Source of the DNA: Ceraceosorus guamensis
Taxonomy: Eukaryota > Basidiomycota > Exobasidiomycetes > Ceraceosorales > Ceraceosoraceae
Assembly (NCBI RefSeq): GCF_003144195.1
Contig: NW_020290015.1
Span: 124,001 to 188,000, forward strand
DNA: 64,000 nt
Reading direction: 5' to 3'
Shown: piece after piece, positions 11,195 to 22,305 of the stretch
How positions within the stretch are numbered: position 1 is the stretch's first letter
Layout of the letters: every line of letters begins with the position of its first letter
Notes under the pieces: model-generated
The model's database searches: none
What the model saw: only the letters and a program-made list of their open reading frames with translations
Told to the model about the DNA's origin: nothing
Position numbers and translations under genes: made by a program

Positions 11195-12328
11195 ATGGTT
11201 CTCCCGGGTTTCCTCGACATTCGAGCTTGGGGTTTCTTCCCCGGCGCCCCTGAATGGACTTCCAAAGACATACCTGACCAGACCGGCAAGGTCGCCATCG
11301 TGACTGGCGCAAACGTAAGTGGCACTGAATGGTCGCTAATCTCATGTCCCGGTCCTATCGCTCTCTGATCCACTATCGATGGGGTCTCTCAGACCGGGAT
11401 TGGTCTCGAAACAGCATACAGGCTGGCCGAGAAGGGCGCAAAAGTCCATCTCGCTTGCAGGAGCAAAGACAAGGCTGACAAGGCCATCGAGTACATCAAC
11501 ACAAAAGTTCCGAACGCTCAGGTGCAGTAAGTGAGAGGACGGGGCGCGCTCAATTCCTTCGATGCGGCGCGACTGAAACAGCCCTTGTTGGTCAACATCT
11601 GCAGATTCTTACAGCTAGACTTGTCTTCGCTGCGCTCCTCTCTCGACGCAGGCCGGCGATTCGCCTCTACGGAGCCTAGGCTCGACCTCCTTATTAACAA
11701 TGCCGGTGTCATGATGCCTCCTGAGGGATCATTGACGCAAGACGGATACGACCTGCAGTGGGGCACCAATAACTTGGGCCATCAAGCCTTTACCCAGGCG
11801 CTTGTCCCACTGCTCAAGAAGACTGCAAAGAGCGCATCGGCTGGGTCAGTGCGAATCATTTGGGTTGCCAGCTCTGGACACTGGATCCTCGCACCATGGA
11901 GCGGCGTCGACTTTGAAAGTCTGAAAGAGGGCAAACATCGCAAGCGAGACACCAATGCCCACTACGGCATCAGCAAGTTGGGAAATGTGCACCAAGCTGC
12001 TGTTCAAGCTAGGCAGCTAAAAAGTGACGGGATCATCACTGCCAGTCTGCATCCAGGCAACATCTTTTCCGACTTGCAACGGCATCAACCCTGGATTGTC
12101 AAGGCGATCACATCGATCGCCTTGCACTCCACCGAGCGGGGCGCACTGACTTCTTTGTACACTGCTACGAGTCCCGACGTCACTTTGGCTGAGAGTGGCT
12201 CTTACTACGTGCCGTGGGCGCGCAAGTGGAACACAAGCCATGCCAAGGCAGATGATCCTGCAGCTCAAGAAGCTACGTGGGAATGGAACGAGAAGGAGAT
12301 TGCCGCTTTTGAGTCCAAAGCTCGCTGA
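11195..12328 (+). CDS. Short-chain dehydrogenase/reductase (classical SDR)
   Basis: Three exons (11195-11314, 11393-11526, 11605-12328) encode 325 residues. The NAD(P)-binding motif TGANTGIG is split by intron 1 at residues 37-44. LDLSSL, then NNAGVM near residue 115, and the catalytic YGISK (Tyr-x3-Lys) near residue 204 follow in the normal order, with WVASSGH giving the catalytic Ser region. The N-terminal FLDIRAWGFFPGAPEW leader and the GTNNLGHQAFTQAL helix resemble fungal reductases related to retinol dehydrogenases and WWOX. Substrate cannot be told from sequence. No transmembrane segment or targeting signal stands out. Exon 2 ends in CA and exon 3 begins ATTCTTAC, restoring QFLQLDLSS; the nearer acceptor at 11614 would give an immediate stop. 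Confidence 0.9.
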
Positions 12329-13066
12329 TATTGCCAAGTTGCCCGTCTCAAATCGAGAACAATTCATTGCTACATCGCGCGTTGGTCTCTATCGCTTGAC
12401 ACTTCTATGAGATACTTTTTTGGTTCTTGGTCCGATGCTGCTTCTATTTGCTCCACGTTGTATTTCCTCCCATATTATGCCGTTTGTGCTTAACCCACCG
12501 CAACTCTTCGATGCACCTGTTCACCCTCTGTCGATTCATTGGTGCATGTGCGCAAGCGCTGTGAGAGGGTGGTAAAACGAGCTTCACGTTTGCAACAAGC
12601 GTCAACGTCTTGTGTGACTCGGACTCGTGACTGTCGACCTCCATGATTTCCATTCACGTTCAGGCATACCGGTACCACGCAGCATCCTCGATCATAGCGT
12701 GCACGCACCACGAAGAGGAATTTTTGGCCGACGCGTTCCTGCATCTGCAAGACGGCTAGGCGAAACATAATCAAAATTGAATGCAGCTTCGTGAGCCGTG
12801 GGTCGATCATTCGTGATTCGAAGATGACAAAAACCTTTGACCCACTTCTCATCCCCATCCTTACGCTATGCTAGGCGCGCACCGATTCACCTGCCGAGCT
12901 CGAGCTATTTGATCTGAGCTTGACCCACAGCAATGTAGTGGAAATTGCCTCAAAGCTCAATAGAAGTTGGGAAGGCGGATCTGGGCGGAACTGAACCTTC
13001 GCACTCGTTACTGGGCACGCGGGAAACAAGCTGGGGCCGAGACTCTCACTGATCCCCGCTTTTGCC
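12329..13066. other. Intergenic region
   Basis: These 738 bases between two plus-strand genes hold the 3-prime end of the dehydrogenase and the promoter of the LRR gene. One ATACCGGTACC word lies at 12666-12676. A minus-strand open frame at 12490-12858 has no recognisable features. Confidence 0.45.
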
Positions 13067-14638
13067 ATGACGCCTGGTCCCGAAGTAGCTCGCGCTTCCC
13101 TTGGCTCTGGTCCGAAGGTTCAACCTCGTCGCTCGCGCTTATCACCGCCATGGAACTCTTCCAGCACCGATCAGGCATTGCCGAAAGCGTCAGCTATGCC
13201 TGTCGAGGTTGCTGACGATGTTCAAGATTTCAACCCACTTTTTGAATGCATTGCTCAGAGGCAGCCAGATCAGCAGATGAATGAGACCCTAAACGATGGG
13301 TCCGTGCTGCTCGCAGAAAAGAGCTGGGGTGCCTCCTTTGCGCGGTTTCAAAAGGGCGCCATTTGTCTTCAAGATGGCAGACTGGACCTGTATCAGCAAG
13401 GTCTGAGCAGTGTCCATGTGCCTCTGCTGACCGCGGCGCTGATGGAACACTGCTCCCGCCCCGAGGCTGCTTGGAGAATACGCCACCTACTTCTAGGCAA
13501 CAATGCTTTGGGCGACGGAGGCATCAGAGCGCTTAGCTCGTTTCTGCACGAGTGTCCTGGCGCAAGACAGCATCTCATGACTTTGTACATCCCTGCCAAC
13601 AACGTAACATCGCAAGGTCTCGCGGACATGGCTAGCATACTGCAAACGGACGCGCTGGCTATTCAGAGCTTGTGGCTTAAGCGCAACCCCCTGGGCCCGA
13701 TCAGTGTTCCTGCGTTGTTGGCCTTGGCTTCGAGCTGTCCCGCACTGCGCTGCCTCGACGTCGATGTGTGTGAGTTGGGCGATGATGGATGTGCGGCATT
13801 GTGCTCTGGTCTGCAACATTCCAACATCAACCTATGCACCTTGTACCTCTCTGGCAACGGCGCTGGTCGCAAGACATGTTTCGCTCTAAGGGATGTATGC
13901 GCTTCTCCTGCCTCCCCTGAATCTCTATACTTGACGTGCTCGCCAATCGGGGACGAAGGCATCGAAATTCTCTGCGACGGCTTTGCCCGCAACACAAATC
14001 TCCGCCGCCTTGTCTTGGGCTCGATGGGAATGACTTCAGCAGGCGTGTCGGCCTTGTGCAAGACGCTAGCCAACCACCCTACCCTCTTGCACCTTGATCT
14101 ATCCCGCGCTCCCGGGACAGCCGATCTTGAAGCACACTCGAACCACATCGGCAAAGAAGCGCTGACGTCTATCGTATCGCTCATCGAGAGAGCAGAGTCG
14201 CTGCGCTCGATTGTTTTAGGTCGCCTGGAGATCGACAAGCAGGATCTGGAACAGCTGCGTGGTGCTGTGCTAAGTCGAGGCCCTTCAAAGCGCCGCATCA
14301 TAGTCTTCGAAGCCTCGCTGCCAAGCGACGAAGCAGACAGGGAAGCGCGCACCTCGGTTCGAGCGAGAAGAGATCGCTTCCAAGCGGCTCTGTCTCAAGG
14401 AGGGCAACAGGCCGTCGTTCAAGAAGGAGGCGCAGAATGGCTCGGGGACACGAATAGCCTCGACGTTGTGGCTCATGACTTTCTGCGCTTTGAATCCAAG
14501 ACACCGTCGGACAGGCTGTATGAGCTGACCAAGCGACTCTTGGCCAACCCGCGAGAGGTCAGAAATGCCGACAGTATCTTCAAGGCGGAGGTGCTGAGAA
14601 GCAGGAAGAAGAGGCAGCCCCTGCGTGATAAGCGCTGA
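13067..14638 (+). CDS. Leucine-rich repeat protein (RNI-like), function unknown
   Basis: One exon of 523 residues starts at the ATG at 13067. From about residue 130 to 390 it carries consecutive 27-30 residue repeats of the ribonuclease-inhibitor/RanGAP type. Examples are RIRHLLLGNNALGDGGIRAL, QSLWLKRNPLGPISVPALLA and RRLVLGSMGMTSAGVSALC, with LxxLxLxxN cores and amphipathic helices. Such repeats form a curved scaffold for protein binding. The N-terminal 65 residues are basic and Ser/Pro-rich, and the last 70 residues are charged and end in a basic RSRKKRQPLRDKR segment. There is no GAP arginine, F-box or kinase domain, so only a binding role can be inferred. The gene is intronless although most neighbours have introns. 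Confidence 0.82.
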   Translation: MTPGPEVARASLGSGPKVQPRRSRLSPPWNSSSTDQALPKASAMPVEVADDVQDFNPLFECIAQRQPDQQMNETLNDGSVLLAEKSWGASFARFQKGAICLQDGRLDLYQQGLSSVHVPLLTAALMEHCSRPEAAWRIRHLLLGNNALGDGGIRALSSFLHECPGARQHLMTLYIPANNVTSQGLADMASILQTDALAIQSLWLKRNPLGPISVPALLALASSCPALRCLDVDVCELGDDGCAALCSGLQHSNINLCTLYLSGNGAGRKTCFALRDVCASPASPESLYLTCSPIGDEGIEILCDGFARNTNLRRLVLGSMGMTSAGVSALCKTLANHPTLLHLDLSRAPGTADLEAHSNHIGKEALTSIVSLIERAESLRSIVLGRLEIDKQDLEQLRGAVLSRGPSKRRIIVFEASLPSDEADREARTSVRARRDRFQAALSQGGQQAVVQEGGAEWLGDTNSLDVVAHDFLRFESKTPSDRLYELTKRLLANPREVRNADSIFKAEVLRSRKKRQPLRDKR

Positions 14639-15289
14639 CTACAGATTCGAGAATAATAACTCCGATCTCTGCAAATGTCACTTTCGCCAGCTGCATGTAA
14701 CCAATCATGTAAACGAGTCGAGTATACGAGATGGACCTCCTTCCGCCGGCGCAGCAAGGCTTCATCATGATGATCAATTCAAAGTAGACCTTGCGCCTGC
14801 ATAATGGCCGCCACTACTGTGATTGCTGTCGAGGTGTCGTGAGAAAGACATGTTTCATGATCATGCCGAGTCGTTCGAACCTTGCTCAGAGACCGAGCGG
14901 CGTACGCAGCTAGGGCATGGCAGCATGATCGAGAAAAGGTCCGAATTAATAAGAACAGAAGAGTCACGATCGAGTTTCTGATGAGTCAAGAGTCGTGAGT
15001 CAAGAAGTGTGAACCCAGCGCGCAGGCTTGATCGCACATGACGCACGGCATCAGGAGGTTGTTCCGCTGCAGGCACGTATAGCGAGCGGTACGGTACACT
15101 CGTCACGAGTCACGACCTACGAATCGGAATGCCATGAACGTGTCGGGCTGTGCTTGGTGCGTGAGTTTGGTTTCGAGATACACGATTCACGATTGCATTT
15201 GCTGCATAAAGGCCGACTGAGATGACTCGTCCCTTCAGCCCGTCTTGCTGTATACCATCACCTCTCAATCACAGATCAACGCGGCATCA
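14639..15289. other. Intergenic region with motif copy
   Basis: This spacer of 651 bases separates the LRR and MOSC genes. It contains TCACGAGTCACGA at 15103-15115 and an ACACGATTCACGATT stretch near 15180. It holds no gene that I can support. Confidence 0.45.
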
Positions 15290-16914
15290 ATGTCTTCGCT
15301 CTTTGGCGCTCTCTCAGGTGCGCTAAGCGCTGCCCAAAAGGTCGTCTCTGGCTCGCAGCCCCACACACGTTCGCTGCAAAAAGAGGTGAGGACTTGGCTA
15401 CATGCGGGGCACACGCAACTGTAGTCGACATTGCTGGGCGGGCTGACCCGATCACAATTTGCGCAGATCCGTATCAAGAGCTTGCACTTGCACCCCATCA
15501 AGTCGTGCGCGGGCAGCAGCGTTGCGGAAGGTGAGGATGCCTGTCTCGTCGCTGCTCCTACCAAGGTTCTGCTTTGCTGACACCTCTCCTTGGGCTCGGC
15601 ATCGCCAGCGGAGATCACGCAAGAAGGCTTCAAGTATGATCGTACGTGGCTCATCATCGATGCCAAGGATAAGAAGTTCTGCACCGCTCGAGGCACACCG
15701 CACATCGTTCGCATCAAGCCCATGATCGACTCGCAGAGGGGAGTGCTGGTCATCGAGGTGCCAGCATCGAAGGACGTGGAAGCAGATGCGGAAAGCACGA
15801 CTCTGGAGGTGCCTTTGGACCCATCGAACGAGGAGCTGAGCAGGGCGGAGCTAGTTTCGGATGTCGAGATCTGGTAAGTCTGTGCTGCCACGGGGCAGGT
15901 ATGAATGTCCTGCTCGACGGCAAGGCTAATGCTCGAAACGCTCTACGAGCACCAGGGGTTTCCTTGCGGATGGATACGCAGTCTCGAAGGAAGCAGATGA
16001 TGCGCTAACCAAATTCATGGGCAAGCCTGTGAGGCTGGTGCGAAAAGGTCCAAAGGTGCGGCCGGGTGGGCTCGATGACCCGCGTGGCGAGGAGTCCAAG
16101 ACCAGCTTCCAGGACTTTCACTCGCTGACTGTGGCGTCAGCAGAGTCATTGGAACATGTTCAAAAGACGCTCGTGGCTAGCGTGTATCCAGAGCGAGCTC
16201 AAGCGGGGGACATGAAAGTTGGGACCACTGCAGTCGAATGCTTCACTGTGCCAGGCAGCCTAAACAGAGAGTTCTGGACCGGTGAGTATCGACCTTGCGC
16301 TTGCGTAGCGTGGAGCTCACAGCAACTCTCCACGCGAACGCAGAGGAACGTTTGTCGAGATTCCCCATCGAACGCTTTCGCATCAACATTATCCTCGAGT
16401 CTGCTGGCAACAACAAGCTTGATCCATGGGAGGAAGATGGTTTCAAGAGGATCGAAGCTTTCCCGGCTTCGCAGGCCTCTCACGCACCCTTTGGCCCAGA
16501 CGCGCGTGGCAATGGCGTCGGCATTCACGTCAACGCCAAATGCGGACGATGCCTCGTCCCTTCAGTCGATCTGAACACTGTGAGTCCCGATGGAGTCATG
16601 TCTCGCAATGGTGCTCACGACGTGTCGCACTCTATTGGGCCAGGGCAAGAGAGATCCGCACATTCCTTATCTCGTGTTGCAAAAGTTCAGGCAGGTGCAG
16701 CCAGAGTTGAAAAAGGTGGGCAAACCGTGCTGTGAGTGACCGTCGCGTATGGAAGTGTTCGCACCTCGAGCATGTTGACCTCAAGTCCTGCCTCTTCGCT
16801 CGGACAGTCGGAGTGCTCTCCTCTCCAGCACAGAACACCGGCTCCCTTCGAGTGGGAGATGTGGTTCGTGTTGTGAGCACAGTGGACCCTGACACCCGAC
16901 CCCTCACCAAGTGA
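15290..16914 (+). CDS. MOSC domain protein (mARC-like molybdenum cofactor enzyme)
   Basis: Seven exons (15290-15385, 15467-15530, 15609-15873, 15956-16281, 16344-16579, 16644-16731, 16808-16914) give 393 residues. The N-terminal MOSC_N beta-barrel shows IRIKSLHLHPIKSC and FKYDRTWLIIDAKDKKF. The MOSC domain shows FPIERFRINIILES, LDPWEEDGF, a cysteine pair in VNAKCGRCLVPSVDLNTG, then RDPHIPYLVLQKFRQ, KPCFG and GSLRVGDVV. One cysteine of the KCGRC loop probably ligates molybdenum, as in amidoxime-reducing components. Those enzymes take electrons from cytochrome b5 to reduce N-hydroxylated compounds. The N-terminus SSLFGALSGALSAAQKVV is amphipathic and may target or anchor the protein at mitochondria, as animal mARC is. 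The gene implies that this fungus makes molybdenum cofactor. The exact substrate is unknown. Confidence 0.88.
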
Positions 16915-17804
16915 TGCACCTCCGCCAAGAGGGCCGCTGACACTTAGCAGCGACTCTTCCTCAACGACATTGTATGATATGACGAACCCTGCTGTGTGAC
17001 AAACACACCTCCCTGAGCAGATCATCAGCGACTCGAACCGAAAGACTTGTGATAGCACCACGTCTGAGCACTTTGAGAGCGTCTGTTTTGAACTGTTTCA
17101 CCAGGGCGCGGGCAAAGCGCACACGCGGAGACCGCGCCGTTGCTTCCGCGGACGTTTGTCCGAGCGCGCGTCCCAATAAGCAAGTCGACTCCGTATATAT
17201 GAATCTGAACGTAGTGTGGGGAGGCACAAGCGTGTGCATGCATGCAGGCACGGTTGTAATTATTGGTCGGACGCATCACGATTGGCCGTTGTTCAGCTTG
17301 GCCGATCTTGTCGGTTCGCATAGAATCATTTCGCGATCCACCTACGATGACTTACGCCAACCTTCACCTTGTTGTTCGACTTTTGCAGCTATCAAACGCT
17401 TGCCCTTCGCTCCTGCTGTCATATTCACAGCACCATCGCCCCCTCGGTGAAACATCTGGATTGACAACACGCGTACGCGGACATCCCGTCCCGCGGCCTT
17501 GGAAGCGCCACTCGTGACTCACACTTGTTTCACTCGGACTCACCCGGTGTTTCTGACGCTTTCTCCGGTCATCTTCGATCATCGCAAAAGCCGAGTTTCG
17601 ACCATCTGAGCTCGATTTTGGCGTCCGGCGACTGTAGAAGCGCAGCCGGCGATCGGCAGAGCTGATTACCGAAGTCGTGAGTGTGAGCGACTGGACCTCG
17701 GAGCTTGTTTTGCAAACGCGGTGAAGCCCGTCCTGCTTTTGTTGCCTCGAGGGCTCTTGGCCTTACACGCAGATACTCCCTTGCTTCACGCAGTGGCCTG
17801 GATC
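16915..17804. other. Intergenic region
   Basis: These 890 bases hold the end of the MOSC gene and the promoter of the BCKDH gene. A TATATAT run occurs at about 17192-17198 and ACTCGTGACTC at 17510-17520. An open frame continues upstream of the chosen BCKDH start, but it begins with GTG and has no homology. Confidence 0.45.
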
Positions 17805-18127
17805 ATGGCGAGCAAGATGCCCCAATCATGGCAAATGGCCAGGATCACATGCGCACCGAGCGGCTCAAGCAGGTCTTGCGGCCTCGTCGCCTCAGCAAAG
17901 CTCCAACACCGATCGATTTCGAGGTCTATGACGACTACCGCTCAATGCCGGAGCGCAAAGTCCACCTCTGCCAACAAGACTCACCTGCCTGGTCATCCTA
18001 CCTCTGCCTTTGTGCCAGATTTGAAGGCTGCTTTCGTGGACGCAAAAGTTGGCGGCATACCGACGTACAGGCTGACGGATGGTCATGGAAAGTTGATAGA
18101 GGGGGTGCAGGAGGATAGTCTGAAGGT

Positions 18128-18185
<58 letters not shown>

Positions 18186-19625
18186 GTTCTAAAGTCCACC
18201 TGATGAGAGGTGCCATTTCGGCGTCGGTGCACAAAGGTGAGCTGACTGAATGTTGCGATCTGTCAGCTCGGCAAAGAGGAAGCGGTGAGGATGTATCGGA
18301 CAATGTTGTTGCTGCCCACGCTGGACGTGATCCTGTACGCCTCTCAAAGGCAAGGCCGCGTGTCCTTTTGGATGACGAGCACAGGGGAGGAAGCATCAAT
18401 AGTCGGATCTGCTGCGGCTCTATCAGACACCGATGAGGTCTTTGCTCAGTACAGGGAATTTGGAGTGCTCCTTTGGCGTGGGTACACGGTGGACAATGTG
18501 ATGGATCAGGTGGGTATAGCGACGTTCTGCGGCAGCGACCGGCGAATGGAATGCTCAGCTCCTGCTTCGATGCCCTCTGGCCAGGTCTTTGGAACTTGCG
18601 ACGATCCAGGAAGAGCCAGACAAATGCCTGTGCACTTTGGCTCAGCGAAGCATCACTTTCATACCATCTCTTCTCCGCTCGCTACTCAAATCCCTCAAGC
18701 TGCGGGTGCTGCGTACGCTCTCAAGCGCACGCCTGGGAGAGAAAATGATGTCGTGGTATGCTACTTTGGTGAAGGTGCAGCCAGCGAAGGGGACGCGCAT
18801 GCGGGGATGAACATTGCGGCCACCCTCAGATGTCCGGTGCTGTGAGTCGAGTATCAAAGACATCCTGTGCCTACTTCGCATTCCTCGTCAATGCTGACTC
18901 TGCTTACCTTGCAGATTCATCGTGAGAAATAATGGCTTCGCCATCTCCACACCCGCTGCGGAGCAGTACATGGGCGACGGCATCGCCTCTCGAGGTCCGG
19001 GCTACGGAATGCCTGCCATTCGAGTCGATGGAAACGACGCTTTGGCGGTGCGAGCAGCAGTCAGCGAAGCGCGGACACGAGCCATCAAGGAGCAGAGACC
19101 AATGCTGATAGAATGCATGACCTATCGGGTCGGTCACCATTCCACAAGCGATGATTCCAGCGCTTACCGCAGCGCATCGGCCGTCGAAAATTGGAAAAAG
19201 GTGGACAATCCGCTGCATCGGATGGCTTCCTACCTCCGAGATCGAGCCTGGTGGGATGATGCGATGGAAGAGGAGACGAAAAAGGCATTTAGGAACGAAG
19301 TGGTGCGCGCGATGGGAGTTGCCGAGAAGAAGAAGAGGCCAAACTTGAGCTCCCTCTTTGAGGACACGTGGACCAAAGTGCCCCCAATCCTGCAAGTCAG
19401 TCACGACGATCGCGGGTGATGTCCTTGACCACGACGAACGCAGCCAAGGCGCTGCAAAGGCTGACACTCTTCCTCGCTCAATCACTTTCGTTTGAACAGG
19501 ATCAGCGAGCAGAGCTGGCGCGTCTAGTGGACCTGTACGGCAAGAGCGAAGAGTGGGCCAAGGAGCTGCCCAAATACGAAGACGCCGGCAAGGACCTGGA
19601 GCAATGGAATCGCAAGAAGGCTTAG
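17805..19625 (+). CDS. BCKDHA: Branched-chain 2-oxoacid dehydrogenase E1 subunit alpha
   Basis: Five exons (17805-18125, 18267-18509, 18585-18841, 18915-19395, 19500-19625) give 475 residues. The enzyme is the thiamine-diphosphate decarboxylase of the mitochondrial complex that oxidises the 2-oxoacids of Leu, Ile and Val. The first 75 residues lack acidic residues and are rich in Arg, Ser and Ala, as in a presequence. Conserved blocks are [40 protein letters not shown] and the cofactor motif [15 protein letters not shown] to [12 protein letters not shown]. The phosphorylation loop [16 protein letters not shown] is intact, so control by a BCKD kinase is likely. The E1-beta gene is not in this window. 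Intron 1 opens with a long GA repeat directly after the donor. An in-frame ATG upstream of 17805 was not found. Confidence 0.93.
18132..18182 (+). repeat. (GA)25 microsatellite at the 5-prime end of a BCKDHA intron
   Basis: About 25 perfect GA units begin directly after the GTGAGT donor of intron 1 of the E1-alpha gene and fill the first third of the intron. The repeat is non-coding if the intron is placed correctly. Confidence 0.95.
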
Positions 19626-20005
19626 GCTTGGCAGGTGTGGTGCTCTTGGGCAAGCGCTATCCCACCCTAGCTGTGCCGCTGTCCCTCCTCTGTAATCCCG
19701 TCGCGCGCATAAACAACCAGCGCTCCATGGAAATGGCCATTGCATGCTATTTATTGCAGTCTCACGTCTTCCCCGGCAAGTGGAGAGCCGAGTTTGAGCC
19801 TGTGATTATCACTCTAATTCACTGGCGTGGGCGGATTGCCGCCGATGCGATTTTGACCCATGCATCCTCTAAGGGTCCAAAGAGTGAGGAAAGGTGTTCG
19901 ATTCGCGTTGTTCGTCCCACTTGGCAATCTAGAGGGGCGGAGAGAGAGACAGCCGTGCGCCGCGTCAGCAGATCTGCGTTTGACTGGGCATGCGCATGCG
20001 CATGC
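19626..20005. other. Convergent intergenic region
   Basis: These 380 bases lie between the E1-alpha stop and the presumed end of the COX subunit gene. They contain a GCATGC repeat (about 19988-20005) and no other feature. The boundary is soft because the 3-prime end of the COX gene is uncertain. Confidence 0.4.
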
Positions 20006-21081
20006 TCATGGGATAAGTTGCGAAGAGCAGTGCCCCCTGAACGTGGCGTGTGACTTTTTGAGTGCTTTAGCCTGGCAGTAGCGCTTTTCAAAGGCAGGGC
20101 ATAAACGTCTGCCAGCCAAAAAGCCTGGGCAACCTCCTCTGTCACGCCCAGCTTTTGCCTCGTCCAGCTCCCGCTCTCTGGCCTCTTCTATCTGCTGAAA
20201 GCCGCATCAAAGTAGCGATACTCACCCACTCGTCTATGAGCGCGCGGTCGCACGAGGTGAGTGGGAATGACGCCAAGGTGAGCTTGTGCTGTGGTGCATA
20301 ATACTGCAGACCTGCCACTCACTGGGGCACAGACTGTGAAAAGCTCGGTAGAATTGCTTGCATGCTGGGAAGTCCTCTCCCTTTGCGTTGGTGCACTTGA
20401 AGTAGTCTACGTAGCTGTTCAAGAGAAGCGTCGTAGAAGTGAGGAGAGCGCTTCAAGTCAGCCCGTCTTCCCTGCTGCGTGCCTCACGCCGTCCCGACGA
20501 CGCTTTTGGAATTTTAGAAACGTACTTTTGCCAGCTACGGGCGCATGCGTGGACAGAATGAGGAAGTCAGCTCCGAGTGTGATGGGGCATCATCTACATG
20601 CATCTCCGACTGTCTGCTCACCAGTGCTTGGTCTGGTTCTGGTTGGGAAAGCTAAAAGATGGGATGAAAATAGCAAATCACTTTCTCAGCTATCGCGCGC
20701 CACGCAAGTCTGCGGGAGCGCGTCAGACAAGACTCACCGAGCGTCGAACGCCACAGCTAATACGGAGGAGGAGGAGGAGGAGAGGAAAAGCCAAGGTGGA
20801 GGAGCGCTAGAGTGTCAGCGCACGTTCCGCCGCCAATCACAGATCGAGACGGTCATGCGGCCGCCGTGGACGACCACGATCGAGTCCCTTGCCACCCTGG
20901 ATGACCCAGAAGCGCGAGACGGGCTACAGGTAAAGCGTTTGTGCAGCGCCTACGCGATACCCGTCTCAGCATTCGCCTGCGTGCTAGCAGGACGAAGTCC
21001 CTTCAGCTATGCCTCCTCGATGCCAGCATGCTCACTTTGCAGCGTGAACGTCTTGGGCTTCTCCCCCTCAGAGTCGGACAT
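20006..21081 (-). CDS. COX12: Cytochrome c oxidase subunit VIb, with two microexons
   Basis: The exons are 21036-21081, 20738-20756, 20622-20651, 20526-20534, 20323-20414, 20226-20233 and a last exon starting near 20191. They keep phase throughout. Joined, they read [68 protein letters not shown]. The CX9C pair ([11 protein letters not shown]) and the CX10C pair of this intermembrane-space subunit are intact. The protein sits on the outer face of complex IV and folds through the Mia40 disulfide relay. Exons 4 and 6 are only 9 and 8 bases, but the residues they encode (CWQN and NEW) are family-conserved. The C-terminus is unclear: the predicted tail after NEW begins IEEARERELDEAKAG and would run about 60 residues to a stop at 20006, far longer than usual, so a further intron or other acceptor is possible. 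Intron 1 has a CTC repeat as its pyrimidine tract. Confidence 0.85.
20764..20783 (-). repeat. GAG/CTC trinucleotide repeat in COX12 intron 1
   Basis: On the gene strand this is a CTC repeat just upstream of the GTATTAG acceptor of exon 2, where it would act as the polypyrimidine tract. Confidence 0.8.
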
Positions 21082-22002
21082 GATGGGCTGGCTGAATCTG
21101 TGCTATCAAAAGATTGATGCGTAACGTCACCGAGTGCGACGTTGAAGATGCGATTGTTCGTCGTGCTGGACGAGGGTGGTTGTGAGAGTTTGGTTCGCAG
21201 TCAGGTCGAGCTATTGGTCAGCTTCGGCTTGCAAGGTGGAACTTCCTTCTGGATCGAAATCAATAAGAGCGGCCGACCCTTTGGCGTGTAATCAAAAGCG
21301 CAACTGTGTGCCAACCAACTGCCATAACTGCCGTGCGTGTACCGCGCATCACGCCTCACGCACCAGCAGCACCACTCACTCACCACGCACGCGCTCTAGC
21401 TGCCCGGTCGTTGCCGCCCTGGATCACGCTGCTGATGGGAGCCTGAGCGTGGAGCGCATCGCATCGCATCCACGTGGGCTCGCAGGCGCGACTTCGACAC
21501 AATGAGCGTTGTGAAATTTCTAATCAGGATCTACAAAAGTGATATGCTCATCATTTTAATACCGACGATCTGCCGGCTTAGCGGGGTCGAGTCGGACCGA
21601 GATTACAGCAGCAGTCAGTCGGAGAGGGCCAGAAGCTGCGCTGCGCTCGGACGACGTGACCCAAGCGGTGCATTCAATTCAATTTGTCACGACTAGCTTT
21701 GATCGACCACTCACGACTACGGCGACAGAAAGTATCGATGTGAATGAATGGCCAAGTGCGGGGAAAAGCAAGCAGCAGAGACACACGACTGGAATGGATG
21801 CATGGGTCTAGCGCTTTACATCATCATCATCATCGCCCGCCCGCCCTCGCTCGCTCTCGTCACACGCAATTGCAAGTAGCAGCTGCCAGAGTCACGAGTC
21901 AGTAATTCGATCCACAGCGCCGTCGAATCGCGAATAGCGGAGATCTATAGACGTCGTCGCTACAGCCCCGACAGCCCGAGCCCGAGCCCGGGTCGCGTCA
22001 AC
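21082..22002. other. Divergent intergenic region
   Basis: These 921 bases lie between the COX12 and PEX16 start codons. They contain an imperfect CAT repeat at 21820-21834, an exact TCACGAGT at 21892 and a CCCGAG tandem at about 21976-21992 just upstream of PEX16. No gene is seen. Confidence 0.45.
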
Positions 22003-22238
22003 ATGTCGCTACTCAAATCCTACGAGTCTTTTCTGCTATCCAACGCCAGTCAAATCACTGCCGTCGAATCTTCTTTGCGGTCTTTGACCTACTTTTTGCC
22101 AGGCAGATTCAAGGATGCTGAGTTGGCTGGAGAGGCGGGTGAGTGGATGCTGTGATTGATTCTGCTCGCTGGCTGAGAATCACAAGCACGCTGTGTCGTG
22201 CCTTGCACGGAGCTGCTTTGTACTCACGGGTTGAGGCT

Positions 22239-22305
<67 letters not shown>

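Noticed and set aside
20291-21124. Plus-strand open frame of 277 codons
   Set aside because: It lies antisense to the COX12 gene, whose conserved cysteine motifs and splice sites explain the region.
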